Shown in pieces: positions 8,026 to 16,721 of a DNA stretch of 53,812 nt. This stretch comes from an archaeon. GTDB taxonomy: Archaea > Thermoproteota > Nitrososphaeria > Nitrososphaerales > Gagatemarchaeaceae. The notes under the pieces were generated by a model, which saw only the letters and a list, made by a program, of their open reading frames with translations, was not told where the DNA came from and did not search any database. The stretch is from assembly GCA_021819105.1 (NCBI GenBank), contig JAKASK010000004.1, positions 1 through 53,812 of the forward strand. Direction: 5' to 3'. Numbering within the stretch: position 1 is the stretch's first letter; every line of letters starts with the position of its first letter. The position numbers and the translations under genes were made by a program.

Positions 8026-9501
8026 TCAGACGACCTTGCGGATGTCGTGGGGGAGGCTCTCTTTGTACCCCGCAGAGGTGATCCGCATGAACTCGGCGTT
8101 CCTCCTGAGCTCGGCCAGGCTGTGGGCGCCCGAGTAGCTCATCCCTGACCTCAGGCCCCCGACAAGCTGCTTCACGACTTCGTCCACCCTCCCCTTGTAT
8201 GGGATCAGTCCTTCGACCCCCTCGGGAACGCTCTCTTCGATGACCTCTCCGATCACCTCGTCGTCTCTTTGCCCGGCGGTCCCCTTCTCCCTCACCCTCC
8301 TGTCGACCGAGGCCGCAAGGGAGGCCATCCCCCTCGTGAACTTGTACCTGACGCCTTCGCGCAGGATTGTAGGCCCAGGGCTCTCCTCGGTTCCGGCGAA
8401 GAGGCTCCCGATCATGACGGAGGATGCGCCTGCGGCCAGCGCCTTGGTGACGTCGCCTGGGACGCGTATCCCGCCGTCCCCCACTATGGGGACGCCGCTG
8501 TCAGCTGCCCCCCTGACGCTGTCCAGTATGGCGGTCAGCTGTGGGACTCCGGAGCCGGTGACGACCCTGGTGACGCAGATGCTCCCCGAGCCCACCCCAA
8601 CTTTGACGGCGTCGGCGCCTGCCTTGATCAGGTCGAGGGCGCCCCTCGCTGTGGCCACGTTGCCGGCGACCACCTCCACGTCTCCCAGCTCTCTCTTGAT
8701 CTCCTTCAGGGTGTCGATGGCGTAGGCGGAGTGGCCGTGTGCTATGTCCACCACCAGGGCGTCCGCTCCGGCGTCCAGCAGCCTTCGGGAGCGCTCCATG
8801 TGGTCGCCCTTCACCCCTACGGCCGCCGCGACCCTGAGCCGCCCCTTCGAGTCCTTGGTGGCGGAGGGGAACTGCTTGCGCTTCATGATGTCCTTCGAAG
8901 TGATAAGCCCGGCCAGGTTCCCCCTGCCGTCCAGCAGCGGGAGCTTTTCGATCCTGTTGGAGTGGAGGGTCTTCTTCGCATCCTCCATGGAGACCCCCTT
9001 GCGGGCTGTGATGAGCTCGGACCTCGGGGTCATCACCTCGCTGACCTTCCTGCTGAGGTCGTCCTCCAGGGTGATGTCCCGCCTCGTCAGGAGGCCGAGG
9101 ACTTTGCGCGAGCGGTCGACGACGACTATGCCACCGATGTCCCTGTCCCCTATGAGCCCCAGGGCCTCGTGGACCGTCCGGTCGGGCCCGAGCGTAATCG
9201 GGTCCTCGATCACCACCCCCTCGGACCTCTTGACCTTCAGGACCTCCGAGACCTGCTCCTCAACCGAAAGGAACCTGTGGATGACCCCGATCCCGCCCAG
9301 CCGGGCGAGGGCGACGGCCATGGCGGCCTCGGTCACCGTGTCCATGTTGGCGCTGACTATGGGGACGCTCAGCTGTATCCCCCGGGTGAAGCTGGTCCGG
9401 ATGTCGGCGTCCTTCCTCGACTTCACGTCGGAGTACTTTGGGACCAGCAGGACGTCGTCGAAAGTGAGGCCGACGCGCATGTCGGCAGCGGGACCCTTCA
9501 C
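8026..9501 (-). CDS. guaB: Inosine-5'-monophosphate dehydrogenase
   Basis: A 491-aa IMPDH oxidizing IMP to XMP with NAD, the rate-limiting step to GMP. The TIM barrel (TFDDVLLVP at the N-terminus) is interrupted by a CBS pair at about residues 94-207. The catalytic loop reads GSGSICVTR with nucleophile Cys309; the usual sequence is GPGSICTTR, a mild variation. The flap region has RGMASL. GTG at 9501 was chosen because a TATA box sits 28 nt upstream; an internal ATG seven codons later is the alternative. Confidence 0.96.
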   Translation of the reverse strand: MKGPAADMRVGLTFDDVLLVPKYSDVKSRKDADIRTSFTRGIQLSVPIVSANMDTVTEAAMAVALARLGGIGVIHRFLSVEEQVSEVLKVKRSEGVVIEDPITLGPDRTVHEALGLIGDRDIGGIVVVDRSRKVLGLLTRRDITLEDDLSRKVSEVMTPRSELITARKGVSMEDAKKTLHSNRIEKLPLLDGRGNLAGLITSKDIMKRKQFPSATKDSKGRLRVAAAVGVKGDHMERSRRLLDAGADALVVDIAHGHSAYAIDTLKEIKRELGDVEVVAGNVATARGALDLIKAGADAVKVGVGSGSICVTRVVTGSGVPQLTAILDSVRGAADSGVPIVGDGGIRVPGDVTKALAAGASSVMIGSLFAGTEESPGPTILREGVRYKFTRGMASLAASVDRRVREKGTAGQRDDEVIGEVIEESVPEGVEGLIPYKGRVDEVVKQLVGGLRSGMSYSGAHSLAELRRNAEFMRITSAGYKESLPHDIRKVV

Positions 9502-9523
9502 TTGACCTGCGCTTGATTCTTCT

Positions 9524-9533
9524 GCTTATAGTG
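9524..9533 (-). promoter_or_regulatory. TATA box of the guaB-purA-purB operon
   Basis: Minus-strand CACTATAAGC is centred about 28 nt upstream of the GTG at 9501. It is a clear archaeal TATA box. Confidence 0.6.
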
Positions 9534-9552
9534 TTTTTGGGGGTCGAGGCTC

Positions 9553-9654
9553 TGGCGCCGGGACAGGGATTTGAACCCTGAATTCCTTTTCAGGAAACAG
9601 GCTTTGTGGGATCACATTCCAGGCCTGCGCCCTACCAGATTAGGCGATCCCGGC
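9553..9654 (-). tRNA. tRNA-Ser(GGA) with a short intron and encoded CCA
   Basis: The acceptor stem pairs GCCGGGA with TCCCGGC. The D arm is GCCT/GGGC and the T arm is CAGGG-TTCAAAT-CCCTG. The anticodon stem is CAGGC/GCCTG with anticodon GGA at 9618-9620. A long variable arm (TTCC/GGAA) and discriminator G mark it as tRNA-Ser. CCA appears encoded at 9553-9555. The anticodon loop holds 20 nt instead of 7, which requires removal of about 13 nt. Confidence 0.93.
9604..9616 (-). other. Predicted 13-nt intron in tRNA-Ser(GGA)
   Basis: Removing TGTGATCCCACAA restores a 7-nt anticodon loop, CTGGAAA. It lies at canonical position 37/38. The segment can form a 4-bp TGTG/CACA helix. The boundaries may shift by one or two bases. 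Confidence 0.75.
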
Positions 9655-9675
9655 GTTCGAGGGCCGGCCGACGAT

Positions 9676-9686
9676 TGCTTAAAACC
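9676..9686 (-). promoter_or_regulatory. TATA box of tRNA-Ser(GGA)
   Basis: Minus-strand GGTTTTAAGCA is centred 28 nt upstream of the tRNA 5' end. It directly follows the end of cbf5, so the tRNA has its own promoter. Confidence 0.55.
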
Positions 9687-10691
9687 TCAACCCTGCGGAT
9701 GAGCCGTACCTGGCTTCGCCGACTTCGACTTCCAGAGCCGGGGATAGGTCCCGGCCTTCATCACGACGCGCTCGGTGGACGAGGCGAGCCCTTTCTTAAG
9801 GGACTGCATCTCGTCGGTCGTCATCAGCGCCTTGCCTATGGCCACGAGCTCCTTCTTCGGGCTGAGCAGGGCGACTGTGTCGTCCTTTCTGATCCCCTCG
9901 GACGCCTCGAGCACCCCCGGGAGCCCGAGCCTGGCACCGTGGCAGATGGCGTCCACCGCCGAGTCGCGCATCACCACCTTCGGGATTTCTCCCAGGCACT
10001 CCTCTATCGGGAGGACCACCTTCCTCAGAGGGCCGTCGTCTCCCTCCTTGAGCCTGAAGACGGCGTCGTTGAGCTGGTGGAGGGTCACCAGCCCCTTCTC
10101 CTCGGAGAGGGGTCCGACCTTGGTGCGCCGGAGCTCCACCATGGTTGCGCCGACCCCCAGCACCTCACCAATGTCGTAGACGAGCTTCCTGATGTAGGTC
10201 CCCGACTGGCAGAGCGCCCTGAACAGGTAGAGGTTCCCCGCTGACTCCGTGACCTCGAGCTCGAAGATCGTCCTGCTCCTGGTCTGGCGGCTCACCGAAG
10301 AGCGCTGGGGAGGGCGCTGGAAGATCTCGCCGGTGAACTCTTCGACCACCCTGTCGAGGTCCTTCCTCGGCACTGACGAGTGTATCCGCATGACCCCTCT
10401 GTACTCCTTGGGGAAGATCAGCAGGAGGCTCAGCGCCCTGGTAGACTGGCCTAGGCCGATGGGGAGGAGGCCCGAGACGGGGGGGTCGAGGGTGCCGCTG
10501 TGCCCCGCCTTCTCCATGCCGATGAGCTTCCTGGTCCAGGCGACCACTTCGTGGCTGGTGGGGCCCCGAGGCTTGTCGAGGGGGATGAGCCCGTATTCGA
10601 GGAGGGTCTGGGCGGGCCTCGACCTCGGCTCGAAACCGTGGGCGGGGTCGGCGGGCTCTTCGTCGAGGACCGCCATCTTCCTGCCAGGCAT
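9687..10691 (-). CDS. cbf5: Archaeal Cbf5/TruB-type RNA pseudouridine synthase
   Basis: A 334-aa pseudouridine synthase, the catalytic subunit of H/ACA guide RNPs, which also modifies tRNA position 55. The catalytic Asp is in HSGTLDPPVSGLLP. GLIPLDKPRGPTSHEVV and SGTYIRKLVYDIG are family blocks. The C-terminal region from about residue 240 (VVMRDSAVDAICHGARL) is a PUA domain. It is the last gene of the large ribosomal operon, after cmk, an arrangement common in archaea. Confidence 0.95.
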   Translation of the reverse strand: MPGRKMAVLDEEPADPAHGFEPRSRPAQTLLEYGLIPLDKPRGPTSHEVVAWTRKLIGMEKAGHSGTLDPPVSGLLPIGLGQSTRALSLLLIFPKEYRGVMRIHSSVPRKDLDRVVEEFTGEIFQRPPQRSSVSRQTRSRTIFELEVTESAGNLYLFRALCQSGTYIRKLVYDIGEVLGVGATMVELRRTKVGPLSEEKGLVTLHQLNDAVFRLKEGDDGPLRKVVLPIEECLGEIPKVVMRDSAVDAICHGARLGLPGVLEASEGIRKDDTVALLSPKKELVAIGKALMTTDEMQSLKKGLASSTERVVMKAGTYPRLWKSKSAKPGTAHPQG

Positions 10692-10692
10692 G

Positions 10693-11253
10693 TCAGCCGC
10701 TCCTGTTGGTCACGTAGTGGATGATTATCTCGGCCACCTTCTCTTCGTTGATGTCGTTGGTCTCCACCACGAGGTCGAATGGCCTGGTGTCCTTACCGAA
10801 CTCTATGCCGTAGATCTTCTTGTAGAGGCCGTAGTTCTCCCTGTCCCTTACAGACAGGATCTCCCTGCACTTTGCTACCGGGATCCCGTCCCTCTTCGCC
10901 ATCCTCGCAGCCCTGCTCCTTACGCTCCCAGATAGCCAGACCTTCAGACCGTCGTCGGTGAGCCATGGGACCGGGTAGCTGGTTATCACGACGCCCCCCT
11001 TCTTCGCCTTCTGGATTAGCCTGGCGTCCACTTCCTTGTCGAAGTCGGATGAGCGCTTCCTTTCCTGGAGGAACTTCATCCCCTCTCCCTTGTCCCACCA
11101 GTCGTCACCACCGGGGGTGTACCCCTCCTCCACCGCCATCTCCTTCAGGACGTCCCCTCCTCCGACCATGGGGGTGCCGAGGGCGGCGGCGACCTTCCTT
11201 GACACCGTCGTCTTCCCTACCGCGGGCATCCCGGAGATGATTATCGCCTTCAA
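10693..11253 (-). CDS. cmk: Archaeal cytidylate kinase
   Basis: A 186-aa P-loop kinase (GMPAVGKTT at residues 8-16), probably phosphorylating CMP/dCMP with ATP. It has the compact archaeal form, and its place between the DUF106 membrane protein and cbf5 matches the conserved archaeal secY-adk-DUF106-cmk-truB order. The lid region has RSRAARMAKRDG. The substrate is inferred from family and synteny, because archaeal small kinases of this group are hard to separate by motif. Confidence 0.82.
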   Translation of the reverse strand: MKAIIISGMPAVGKTTVSRKVAAALGTPMVGGGDVLKEMAVEEGYTPGGDDWWDKGEGMKFLQERKRSSDFDKEVDARLIQKAKKGGVVITSYPVPWLTDDGLKVWLSGSVRSRAARMAKRDGIPVAKCREILSVRDRENYGLYKKIYGIEFGKDTRPFDLVVETNDINEEKVAEIIIHYVTNRSG

Positions 11254-11262
11254 TCGTGCCCT

Positions 11263-12177
11263 CTAGGTGGTTGTGTGGAGGAGCCTGCTGAGCATCGTCG
11301 AGAAGGTGAAGGAGCTCAGGAAGTACCACCAGAACAGGCTCACCTGGAAGATGACCGGGTCCTGGGTCAGCCCCGCGAAGTATGGGATCGGGATCGGGGT
11401 GTAGGCCACTATCACGCCGTAGCCGCCCATGAAGGTTGCCATCAGATAATAGACCAGCAGCAGCGGGACGAAGGTTACGGCCGTCACCTTCAGCCTGGCG
11501 CGCTGGACCTTGAACTGCTCCTGCTGGACCTGCAGCTCGCGCTTCTTGAGCTTGTCCAGCTTCGCCTTGTCCTTGGCCAGGGTCGCCTCCCGCTTCTCCT
11601 TGTTGAAGGCGTTCACCTCAGCCCTCATCTTGCGCTCGGCGTCCAGGTTCACCACCCGCCTGGTCACGAGCTGGGTGACGACCCCCAAGGAGATGGAGGT
11701 GAGGGTGACCAGCACGGTCGATACAGGCGGTGCGTACATCGGGATGCTGAAGGTCTTCTGGGCGGTGGTGCTTCCCGCGGTGACCGACACGTTGTGGGGG
11801 CCGGAGGCTGAGTTCGCGGGGACCCAGAACGTGCAGGAGGTCAGCGCTCCGCCCCCGGTTGTCCTGCAGCCTGTCGCCCCGCTGGTGCCGTTGGTCAGAG
11901 GCACCGCGTCTCCGTCGAAGGTGACCGTCACGTTGCTTTTCGCGGGGAAGCCGAGCCCTGTCACCGTCACCGATGCTCCTGAGATGTCCGTCGAGGGGTT
12001 GAGGGTGACAGCGGCCGAGGAAGTGCCGGTGGTACCGGTGGTGGTCGGCTGCCTGGGGGTGAAGGCCGGCAGGACGACGTAGTAGCCCACGAGGACCACG
12101 ATGAGCGCGATCAGGGCGTAGGTGACCATCTTCGTCCCTCCCCCGGCGGAAGAGCCTGACTTGCGCCCCTTGCTCAT
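11263..12177 (-). CDS. DUF106 / EMC3-like membrane protein with an added extracytoplasmic Ig-like domain
   Basis: A 304-aa protein. The C-terminal half (residues about 151-300) has the archaeal DUF106 layout: a membrane helix (151-171), a long charged coiled coil (176-228), then two membrane helices (231-250, 278-298). The family is related to Oxa1/EMC3/GET1 insertases and encoded near secY in archaea. Here it is preceded by an extra N-terminal helix (17-37) and a Thr/Ser-rich beta-sandwich (about 54-148, NPSTDISGASVTVTGLGFPA, resembling IPT/TIG domains). That domain has three N-glycosylation sequons (NVT, NGT, NVS) and two cysteines (104, 115) that could form a disulfide. The extra domain should face outside. 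An insertase role is inference. Confidence 0.82.
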   Translation of the reverse strand: MSKGRKSGSSAGGGTKMVTYALIALIVVLVGYYVVLPAFTPRQPTTTGTTGTSSAAVTLNPSTDISGASVTVTGLGFPAKSNVTVTFDGDAVPLTNGTSGATGCRTTGGGALTSCTFWVPANSASGPHNVSVTAGSTTAQKTFSIPMYAPPVSTVLVTLTSISLGVVTQLVTRRVVNLDAERKMRAEVNAFNKEKREATLAKDKAKLDKLKKRELQVQQEQFKVQRARLKVTAVTFVPLLLVYYLMATFMGGYGVIVAYTPIPIPYFAGLTQDPVIFQVSLFWWYFLSSFTFSTMLSRLLHTTT

Positions 12178-12182
12178 GGCTA

Positions 12183-12755
12183 TCAGCGGCTAGCCCCCTC
12201 CAGCATCTTGACAAGGCCCTCGGCGACTTCGTCCTGCTTCCCTTGGGCGTTGCGCACTATCGCCATGGGGGCCCCGGTCAGGGTCGACGAGGCTGTGAGG
12301 AAGCTCCTGGCTAGGGCCAGCTCCTCGGCCAGGGTCTCCTTGGTCACGGCGTCGCGGTATCTCGTCGTGTCCGACGCCCTCCTTGCGGCGATCTCTTCCG
12401 GGGTGGCTTCGATGAGGATGAGGTGCGTGGGCTTCATGGCCCTCACCACCTCGAATGGGAGTCCGGGCCAGAACCCTTCGGGGGTCCGGATGAACAGGTG
12501 GGTGTCGATCACGACCAGCTTCTCCTTCATCCCGGCGATCCTTGCGGCTGCGGCCCTCTGGAGCCTCCGCTGCTTCTCCACAGGGAGCTTCCGCATCTCG
12601 TCCCTGTGCTTCACCAGCTTCATCGCCACCCCCGTCTCCAGCATCAGGGTGCCGAAGTTGGCCAGCTTCGCCCCCTTGTAGCCTGAAACCATCTTGTCGA
12701 CCACGGTTGTCTTACCGACCCCGGGGATCCCCAGCACCACAGCTCTGAGTCCCAA
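12183..12755 (-). CDS. adkA: Archaeal-type adenylate kinase
   Basis: A 190-aa kinase converting AMP + ATP to 2 ADP, of the archaeal AdkA type rather than the bacterial Adk type. The P-loop is GIPGVGKTT at residues 9-17. IDTHLFIRTPEGFWPGLP and EATPEEIAARRASD are AdkA blocks. It lies 3 nt after secY in the direction of transcription, as in many archaea. Confidence 0.92.
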   Translation of the reverse strand: MGLRAVVLGIPGVGKTTVVDKMVSGYKGAKLANFGTLMLETGVAMKLVKHRDEMRKLPVEKQRRLQRAAAARIAGMKEKLVVIDTHLFIRTPEGFWPGLPFEVVRAMKPTHLILIEATPEEIAARRASDTTRYRDAVTKETLAEELALARSFLTASSTLTGAPMAIVRNAQGKQDEVAEGLVKMLEGASR

Positions 12756-12758
12756 CTG

Positions 12759-14192
12759 TCAGCCAGCTCCGATGAGGCCCGCCAGGGCAGGGGATATCTC
12801 CTCCACCTGCTCCTTCAGCAGCATCTGGTAGTACTGGAGTATGATGTCCACCATCAGGAGTATGCCTATGCCTGTCCCGAAGACTCCGAAGAGGTCGGAC
12901 ACCCCAGCGATCAGCCCGATGAGTATGCCGCCTATGATTGTGAGGGTCGGGATGTAGCGGTTCAGCATCTGCTCGATGGAGAGCCCTGACCGCCTGAAGC
13001 CTGGGACCTGGACGTCGGCGTCCATGAGGTTCTTCGCCACCGCCCGCGGGTTGAGGCCGCCTATCTCGACCCAGAGCCTGGCGAACACCACTGCCATGCC
13101 CACGAGATAGAGCAGGTAGATCACCGAGTGGACCGGGTCGGCCAGAGTCTGCTGGAACGACTGGGGCGGGGTCAGGTAGTAGACCGCGCCACCTATCGGC
13201 TGGGCTCCGTTGGTCGAGTTCAGGGGCGGGAACACCGCAAGGTACCGGAACCACCAGGGCGGGGTGCCCGAGTTGTAGTTGGCCAGCAGCCGGGCGAAGA
13301 AGGTGACGTTGGCCCCCAGCGCGGAGACGAGGATGACCGGGATGTTGGACACGTAGAGCAGCTTGATGGGGTAGACTCCCTGGAACCCTCTGTACTTTAT
13401 CGAAGTGATGGGGAGCTCGACCCTGATCCCTTCGACGTAGATCAAGACGAGGATCATCACCAGCGTGAGGGAGAAGGTGAGGAGGCTTGGGTACTTGAAG
13501 TCGCGGATGAGTACAGACGCCGCGTTGTTGTTGAAGAACTCGCTTATGGTCTCGGGGATGAAGCCGAAGAGCTGGGTGACCCCCTGGGTCGCCTGGAACG
13601 GGATGGGCGAGAAGGTGTACCACATCACGGTCTGGCAGACCCCTGCGAGGATGAACAGGCTGACCCCGCTCCCTATCCCCCACCCCTTCTGGATCATCTC
13701 GTCCAGCAGTAGGACGATGATGCTCGCTATCACGAGCTGTATGAATATGACGATGTCCTGGTTCGCGGTGAGGGTCCCCAGAGCTCCTCCGTAGATGTAG
13801 GCCATCGACTCGCCGACGATCACGATGATGGTGAGGAACTTGGTGGCAGAGCCGAAGATCGCCCTGTCCCCCGAGTCGCTCATATCGAGCTTGATTATGT
13901 CGCTGCCCACGAGGAGCTGAAGGATCAGGCCGGCTGTCACGATGGGGCCTATCCCAAGGGTCATCAGGGTCCCCTGGGCGGAAGCGAACACGACCCTCAG
14001 GAAGGTGGAGGAATTATTTGCCGCAGCGGTCCCAGAGAGGCCGAACAGCGGGGTCGTGGCCATGACCAGGTAGGCGATGAGGGCTATCCCCGTCCAGATG
14101 AAACGCTCGTTGAGAGTGGGCTTCTTCTCGGGCTTCGGGATCTCAGGCAGAACCGTGCCTACGCTCTTGACGAAGTCGCGCATCGAAGCCAA
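12759..14192 (-). CDS. secY: Protein translocase subunit SecY (Sec61 alpha)
   Basis: A 477-aa polytopic protein with about ten membrane helices, the channel for protein export and membrane insertion. The plug/TM2 region includes GTLMTLGIGPIVTAGLILQLL. GFRRSGLSIEQMLNRYIP is the conserved cytosolic loop before TM9, and DLFGVFGTGIGILLMVDI lies in TM10. It follows rpl15 as in the spc operon and is followed by adkA and the DUF106 protein. Confidence 0.96.
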   Translation of the reverse strand: MASMRDFVKSVGTVLPEIPKPEKKPTLNERFIWTGIALIAYLVMATTPLFGLSGTAAANNSSTFLRVVFASAQGTLMTLGIGPIVTAGLILQLLVGSDIIKLDMSDSGDRAIFGSATKFLTIIVIVGESMAYIYGGALGTLTANQDIVIFIQLVIASIIVLLLDEMIQKGWGIGSGVSLFILAGVCQTVMWYTFSPIPFQATQGVTQLFGFIPETISEFFNNNAASVLIRDFKYPSLLTFSLTLVMILVLIYVEGIRVELPITSIKYRGFQGVYPIKLLYVSNIPVILVSALGANVTFFARLLANYNSGTPPWWFRYLAVFPPLNSTNGAQPIGGAVYYLTPPQSFQQTLADPVHSVIYLLYLVGMAVVFARLWVEIGGLNPRAVAKNLMDADVQVPGFRRSGLSIEQMLNRYIPTLTIIGGILIGLIAGVSDLFGVFGTGIGILLMVDIILQYYQMLLKEQVEEISPALAGLIGAG

Positions 14193-14202
14193 TGGGTGCG
14201 GC

Positions 14203-14604
14203 TTACTCCTGGACCAGAATCTTTCCGCCTGCGGCCTCTATTTTAGCCTGAGCTTTCTTTGTGAAGGCTGCCACCTTCACCTCGTAGGATCCGCCCACTT
14301 CACCGGATCCGAGGAGCTTGTCCACGCCGAGCGCCGCGAGGTCCAGGGACTTCGCCCCCATGGCCAGGCCGTCGAGCTGACCCACGTTGACCCACTTCGC
14401 CGGACGCACGTACCCCGGCGGTCTGAACGGGTCTCTCCCGAAGTGGTCTGGGTCATTGATTACCAGCCAGCTCCATTTGTGCTTGTGCAGGCCCGCGTTG
14501 CCGTGGCCCCCCTGCTTGCCGGAGTGCCTGTGTTGGCCTACCTGGCCGTAGCCGTGGGTCCTCATTCCGCGGTAGCGCCTTGCCTTCCGAGCTCTTGTCG
14601 GCAC
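14203..14604 (-). CDS. rpl15: 50S ribosomal protein L15 (uL15)
   Basis: L15 of 133 aa, an assembly protein of the large subunit interior. The basic N-terminus RYRGMRTHGYGQVGQHRHSG and the C-terminal VKVAAFTKKAQAKIEAAGG are canonical for the archaeal/eukaryotic form (L27a-like). It lies between rpl30 and secY. The start follows the rpl30 stop by one base. Confidence 0.96.
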   Translation of the reverse strand: MPTRARKARRYRGMRTHGYGQVGQHRHSGKQGGHGNAGLHKHKWSWLVINDPDHFGRDPFRPPGYVRPAKWVNVGQLDGLAMGAKSLDLAALGVDKLLGSGEVGGSYEVKVAAFTKKAQAKIEAAGGKILVQE

Positions 14605-14605
14605 C

Positions 14606-15079
14606 CTAGAACATCCTCCTGACGATCTCTTCCAGCTTCGGGTTGGCGCCGAGGAGCCCCTTTTCGGTGAACTGCCTCCTCATCGAACGCCTGAACCCTC
14701 CCCTCGGAGGCGCGAGCCTGAAGTATGGGAGGACCCCGGTCACCGCCGAGAGCCTCGACTGGTCCTTGACCAGCTTGGCCGCCATGTCCTGGTGGCTCTT
14801 GAACCCCAGCTCCTTCAGGGCTGCGGGGTCGAGGGGCTTCGCCTTGCTCACCATCCCCTTCTTCGAGAGCAGGTCGGCGAGGAGGCCCACGTCGATGGGC
14901 GCCCAGGTGATGTAGTCTTTGCAGAGCTTCAGCATGCCCACGGTGGGGGCGTCGTCGGTGACGACAGTAGCCGAGAACTTCTTCGCCACCCAGAGCTCGT
15001 TGAGGGCTTTCCTGACGGGGGCGGAGCTGTTGATCGTCCCGTGGAGGTTGACGGCTAGGAGGAGTGTCATCTTCTTCAC
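14606..15079 (-). CDS. rpl30: 50S ribosomal protein L30 (uL30)
   Basis: Archaeal long-form L30 of 157 aa (bacterial L30 is about 60 aa). The core includes LAVNLHGTINSSAPVRKAL and the C-terminal FRLAPPRGGFRRSMRRQFTE resembles the eukaryotic L7 extension. It is directly adjacent to rps5 with no spacer, suggesting coupled translation. Confidence 0.95.
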   Translation of the reverse strand: MKKMTLLLAVNLHGTINSSAPVRKALNELWVAKKFSATVVTDDAPTVGMLKLCKDYITWAPIDVGLLADLLSKKGMVSKAKPLDPAALKELGFKSHQDMAAKLVKDQSRLSAVTGVLPYFRLAPPRGGFRRSMRRQFTEKGLLGANPKLEEIVRRMF

Positions 15080-15706
15080 CTATACGTTGAGCCCGTGCGA
15101 CATCCTGAATGCGTCGTAGACCGCGTTGGCAAGAGATGACATGGTGTTGGTCGAGCCGAAGGTCCTCACCCAAGCGTCCTTGACGCCGGCCAGCTGCAGG
15201 AGGTTCTTGAGCGCAGGGCCGGCTACCAGGCCCAGGGCCCTTGGCGCCGGGATTATCTCTACGGTCACGCTCCCTGCCTTGCCCCTGATCTTGTAGGGGA
15301 CCGAGTGAGGACGCCCGTCCCTGCACTCCCAGGAGCCGCATCCCAGCTTGACCGGTATTATGTTGAGGAGCGCCGCTGTGGTCGCCTTTTCTATGGCCTC
15401 CCTCGTCTGCATCGCCTTACCCTTGCCTACGCCGAACCACCCGGCGCCGTTGCCGACGGCGACCACCGCGAGGAATCGGGTGAGCTCTCCCGCGTCGGTC
15501 TGCTTCTGGACCACGCTGACCCCCACGACCTCGTTCCTGAGGTCAGGGAGCAGCTTCTTCACAATCTCTGCTTCGCGGACCCTCTGGCCGCTCCTGAATA
15601 TCTCGTCCAGAGATGTCACCTTCCCCTCGTTGACCAGCTGGCCGAGCTTCGTCCGCGGGACCCACACCTGCTCCTCCTCCTGGCGGTCGCGTCTCGGGTA
15701 TGACAT
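15080..15706 (-). CDS. rps5: 30S ribosomal protein S5 (uS5)
   Basis: S5 of about 208 aa, a decoding-fidelity protein at the mRNA entry. The double-stranded RNA-binding domain starts near LPDLRNEVVGVSVVQKQTDAG, and GNGAGWFGVGKGKA is the S5 signature. The ATG at 15706 overlaps the rpl18 stop (TGATG). A GTG one codon earlier is an alternative start. The C-terminus AVYDAFRMSHGLNV is archaeal in type. Confidence 0.95.
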   Translation of the reverse strand: MSYPRRDRQEEEQVWVPRTKLGQLVNEGKVTSLDEIFRSGQRVREAEIVKKLLPDLRNEVVGVSVVQKQTDAGELTRFLAVVAVGNGAGWFGVGKGKAMQTREAIEKATTAALLNIIPVKLGCGSWECRDGRPHSVPYKIRGKAGSVTVEIIPAPRALGLVAGPALKNLLQLAGVKDAWVRTFGSTNTMSSLANAVYDAFRMSHGLNV

Positions 15707-16290
15707 CACTTGGCGGCCCCCGCGATCGCTGCCTTCACCTTTTCGAATTCTGCAGGGTAGTCTTCCGGCTTGAAGCCTCCCTTCACCAATCTCCCAAAGC
15801 TCCTCGAGTAGGCGTCCTTGTCTTCGGCGGCGAGTTTAGCCGCGTAGTCCGCTATGTGCTTGCCCGACATCCTCTCCCCGTCAGGGAACGCCTCCTCTCC
15901 CACTGGAATCTCGACCCCCGCGTCGGCGACCCCCTTCAGCAGGGCTGCGACCCTGGACCCGCGGATGAACGGGATGAGCCCGTTGTAGGCTACCGCCTCC
16001 TTGACGCCGGCGGCGAGCGCCTTCTTCCCTGCGAGCAGCCCCAGGAGGTAGCATGCCGGTACCGACTTTGACGAGCCGTGCCAACCAGACTTTGCGAGCT
16101 CCTTCGAGTGCGAAGACGAAAGCACCACGTCCCCCTTCACCGTGGGCCTGACGAACTGGGCCGTCACGTTCTTGTTGGAGACCCTCACAACCAGCAGCGA
16201 CCTCTTAGAAGTGATGGCCTTCCTCCGCGCCCTGTAGTCGGTGACCCCTTCCCTTCTCCGCCTGAGGAGCTGCACATGGACCGGCGTCAC
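15706..16290 (-). CDS. rpl18: 50S ribosomal protein L18 (uL18)
   Basis: L18 of 194 aa, which anchors 5S rRNA. The frame is open well into rpl19e, but the GTG at 16290 overlaps the rpl19e stop as GTGA and gives the correct N-terminus (VTPVHVQLLRRRREGVTDYR). RVSNKNVTAQFV and the GWHGSSKSVPACYLLGLL block identify the archaeal form. The C-terminal extension is typical of archaea and eukaryotes. Confidence 0.95.
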   Translation of the reverse strand: MTPVHVQLLRRRREGVTDYRARRKAITSKRSLLVVRVSNKNVTAQFVRPTVKGDVVLSSSHSKELAKSGWHGSSKSVPACYLLGLLAGKKALAAGVKEAVAYNGLIPFIRGSRVAALLKGVADAGVEIPVGEEAFPDGERMSGKHIADYAAKLAAEDKDAYSRSFGRLVKGGFKPEDYPAEFEKVKAAIAGAAK

Positions 16291-16721
16291 TTCTTCGCCT
16301 CCTTCAACAGGTCGAGGACGTGCTTCACCCCCCTTACCTGCCCGCCCTTCACCTGCTTGTAGAGCCGCTTGTACTGCTCGTTGCTGATCTCCTTTCTCTC
16401 CTTCGCGACCTTCAGCCTCCACCTCAGGGCCCTGACCTTGGATATCCAGGCCCGCTTCCTCGGGTTCCTTGCGGTGGCCTGCCCCTCGGTCGAGCCTGCC
16501 CCGCGGCCGCGCTTGAGCTTCTCGCTCCTGGTCCTGAACCTCCCCCTCGACACGCCCTTCTTGGGGGCGACTGTGATCGCTCCGAACCCCACGAGCCCCC
16601 TGATGGTGCTCCTCGTGATGGCGTCCTGAATGAGGTCGGAGTACTCGTCGTTGAAGATTATCCTGTCGGAGCCGACACCGAGCACCGACGCGGCCAGCCG
16701 CCTCTTACTCTTTAGATTCAA
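16287..16721 (-). CDS. rpl19e: 50S ribosomal protein L19e (eL19)
   Basis: A 144-aa protein found only in archaea and eukaryotes. It opens MNLKSKRRLAASVLGVG from a TTG start. KGVSRGRFRTRSEKLKRGRG and GSTEGQATARNPRKRAW are diagnostic. The start lies 17 nt inside the end of rpl32e and the end overlaps rpl18 as GTGA. Confidence 0.96.
   Translation of the reverse strand: MNLKSKRRLAASVLGVGSDRIIFNDEYSDLIQDAITRSTIRGLVGFGAITVAPKKGVSRGRFRTRSEKLKRGRGAGSTEGQATARNPRKRAWISKVRALRWRLKVAKERKEISNEQYKRLYKQVKGGQVRGVKHVLDLLKEAKK

Noticed and set aside
8269-9516. 415-codon open frame opposite guaB
   Set aside because: It is an antisense shadow; no start signal, motif or TATA spacing supports it.
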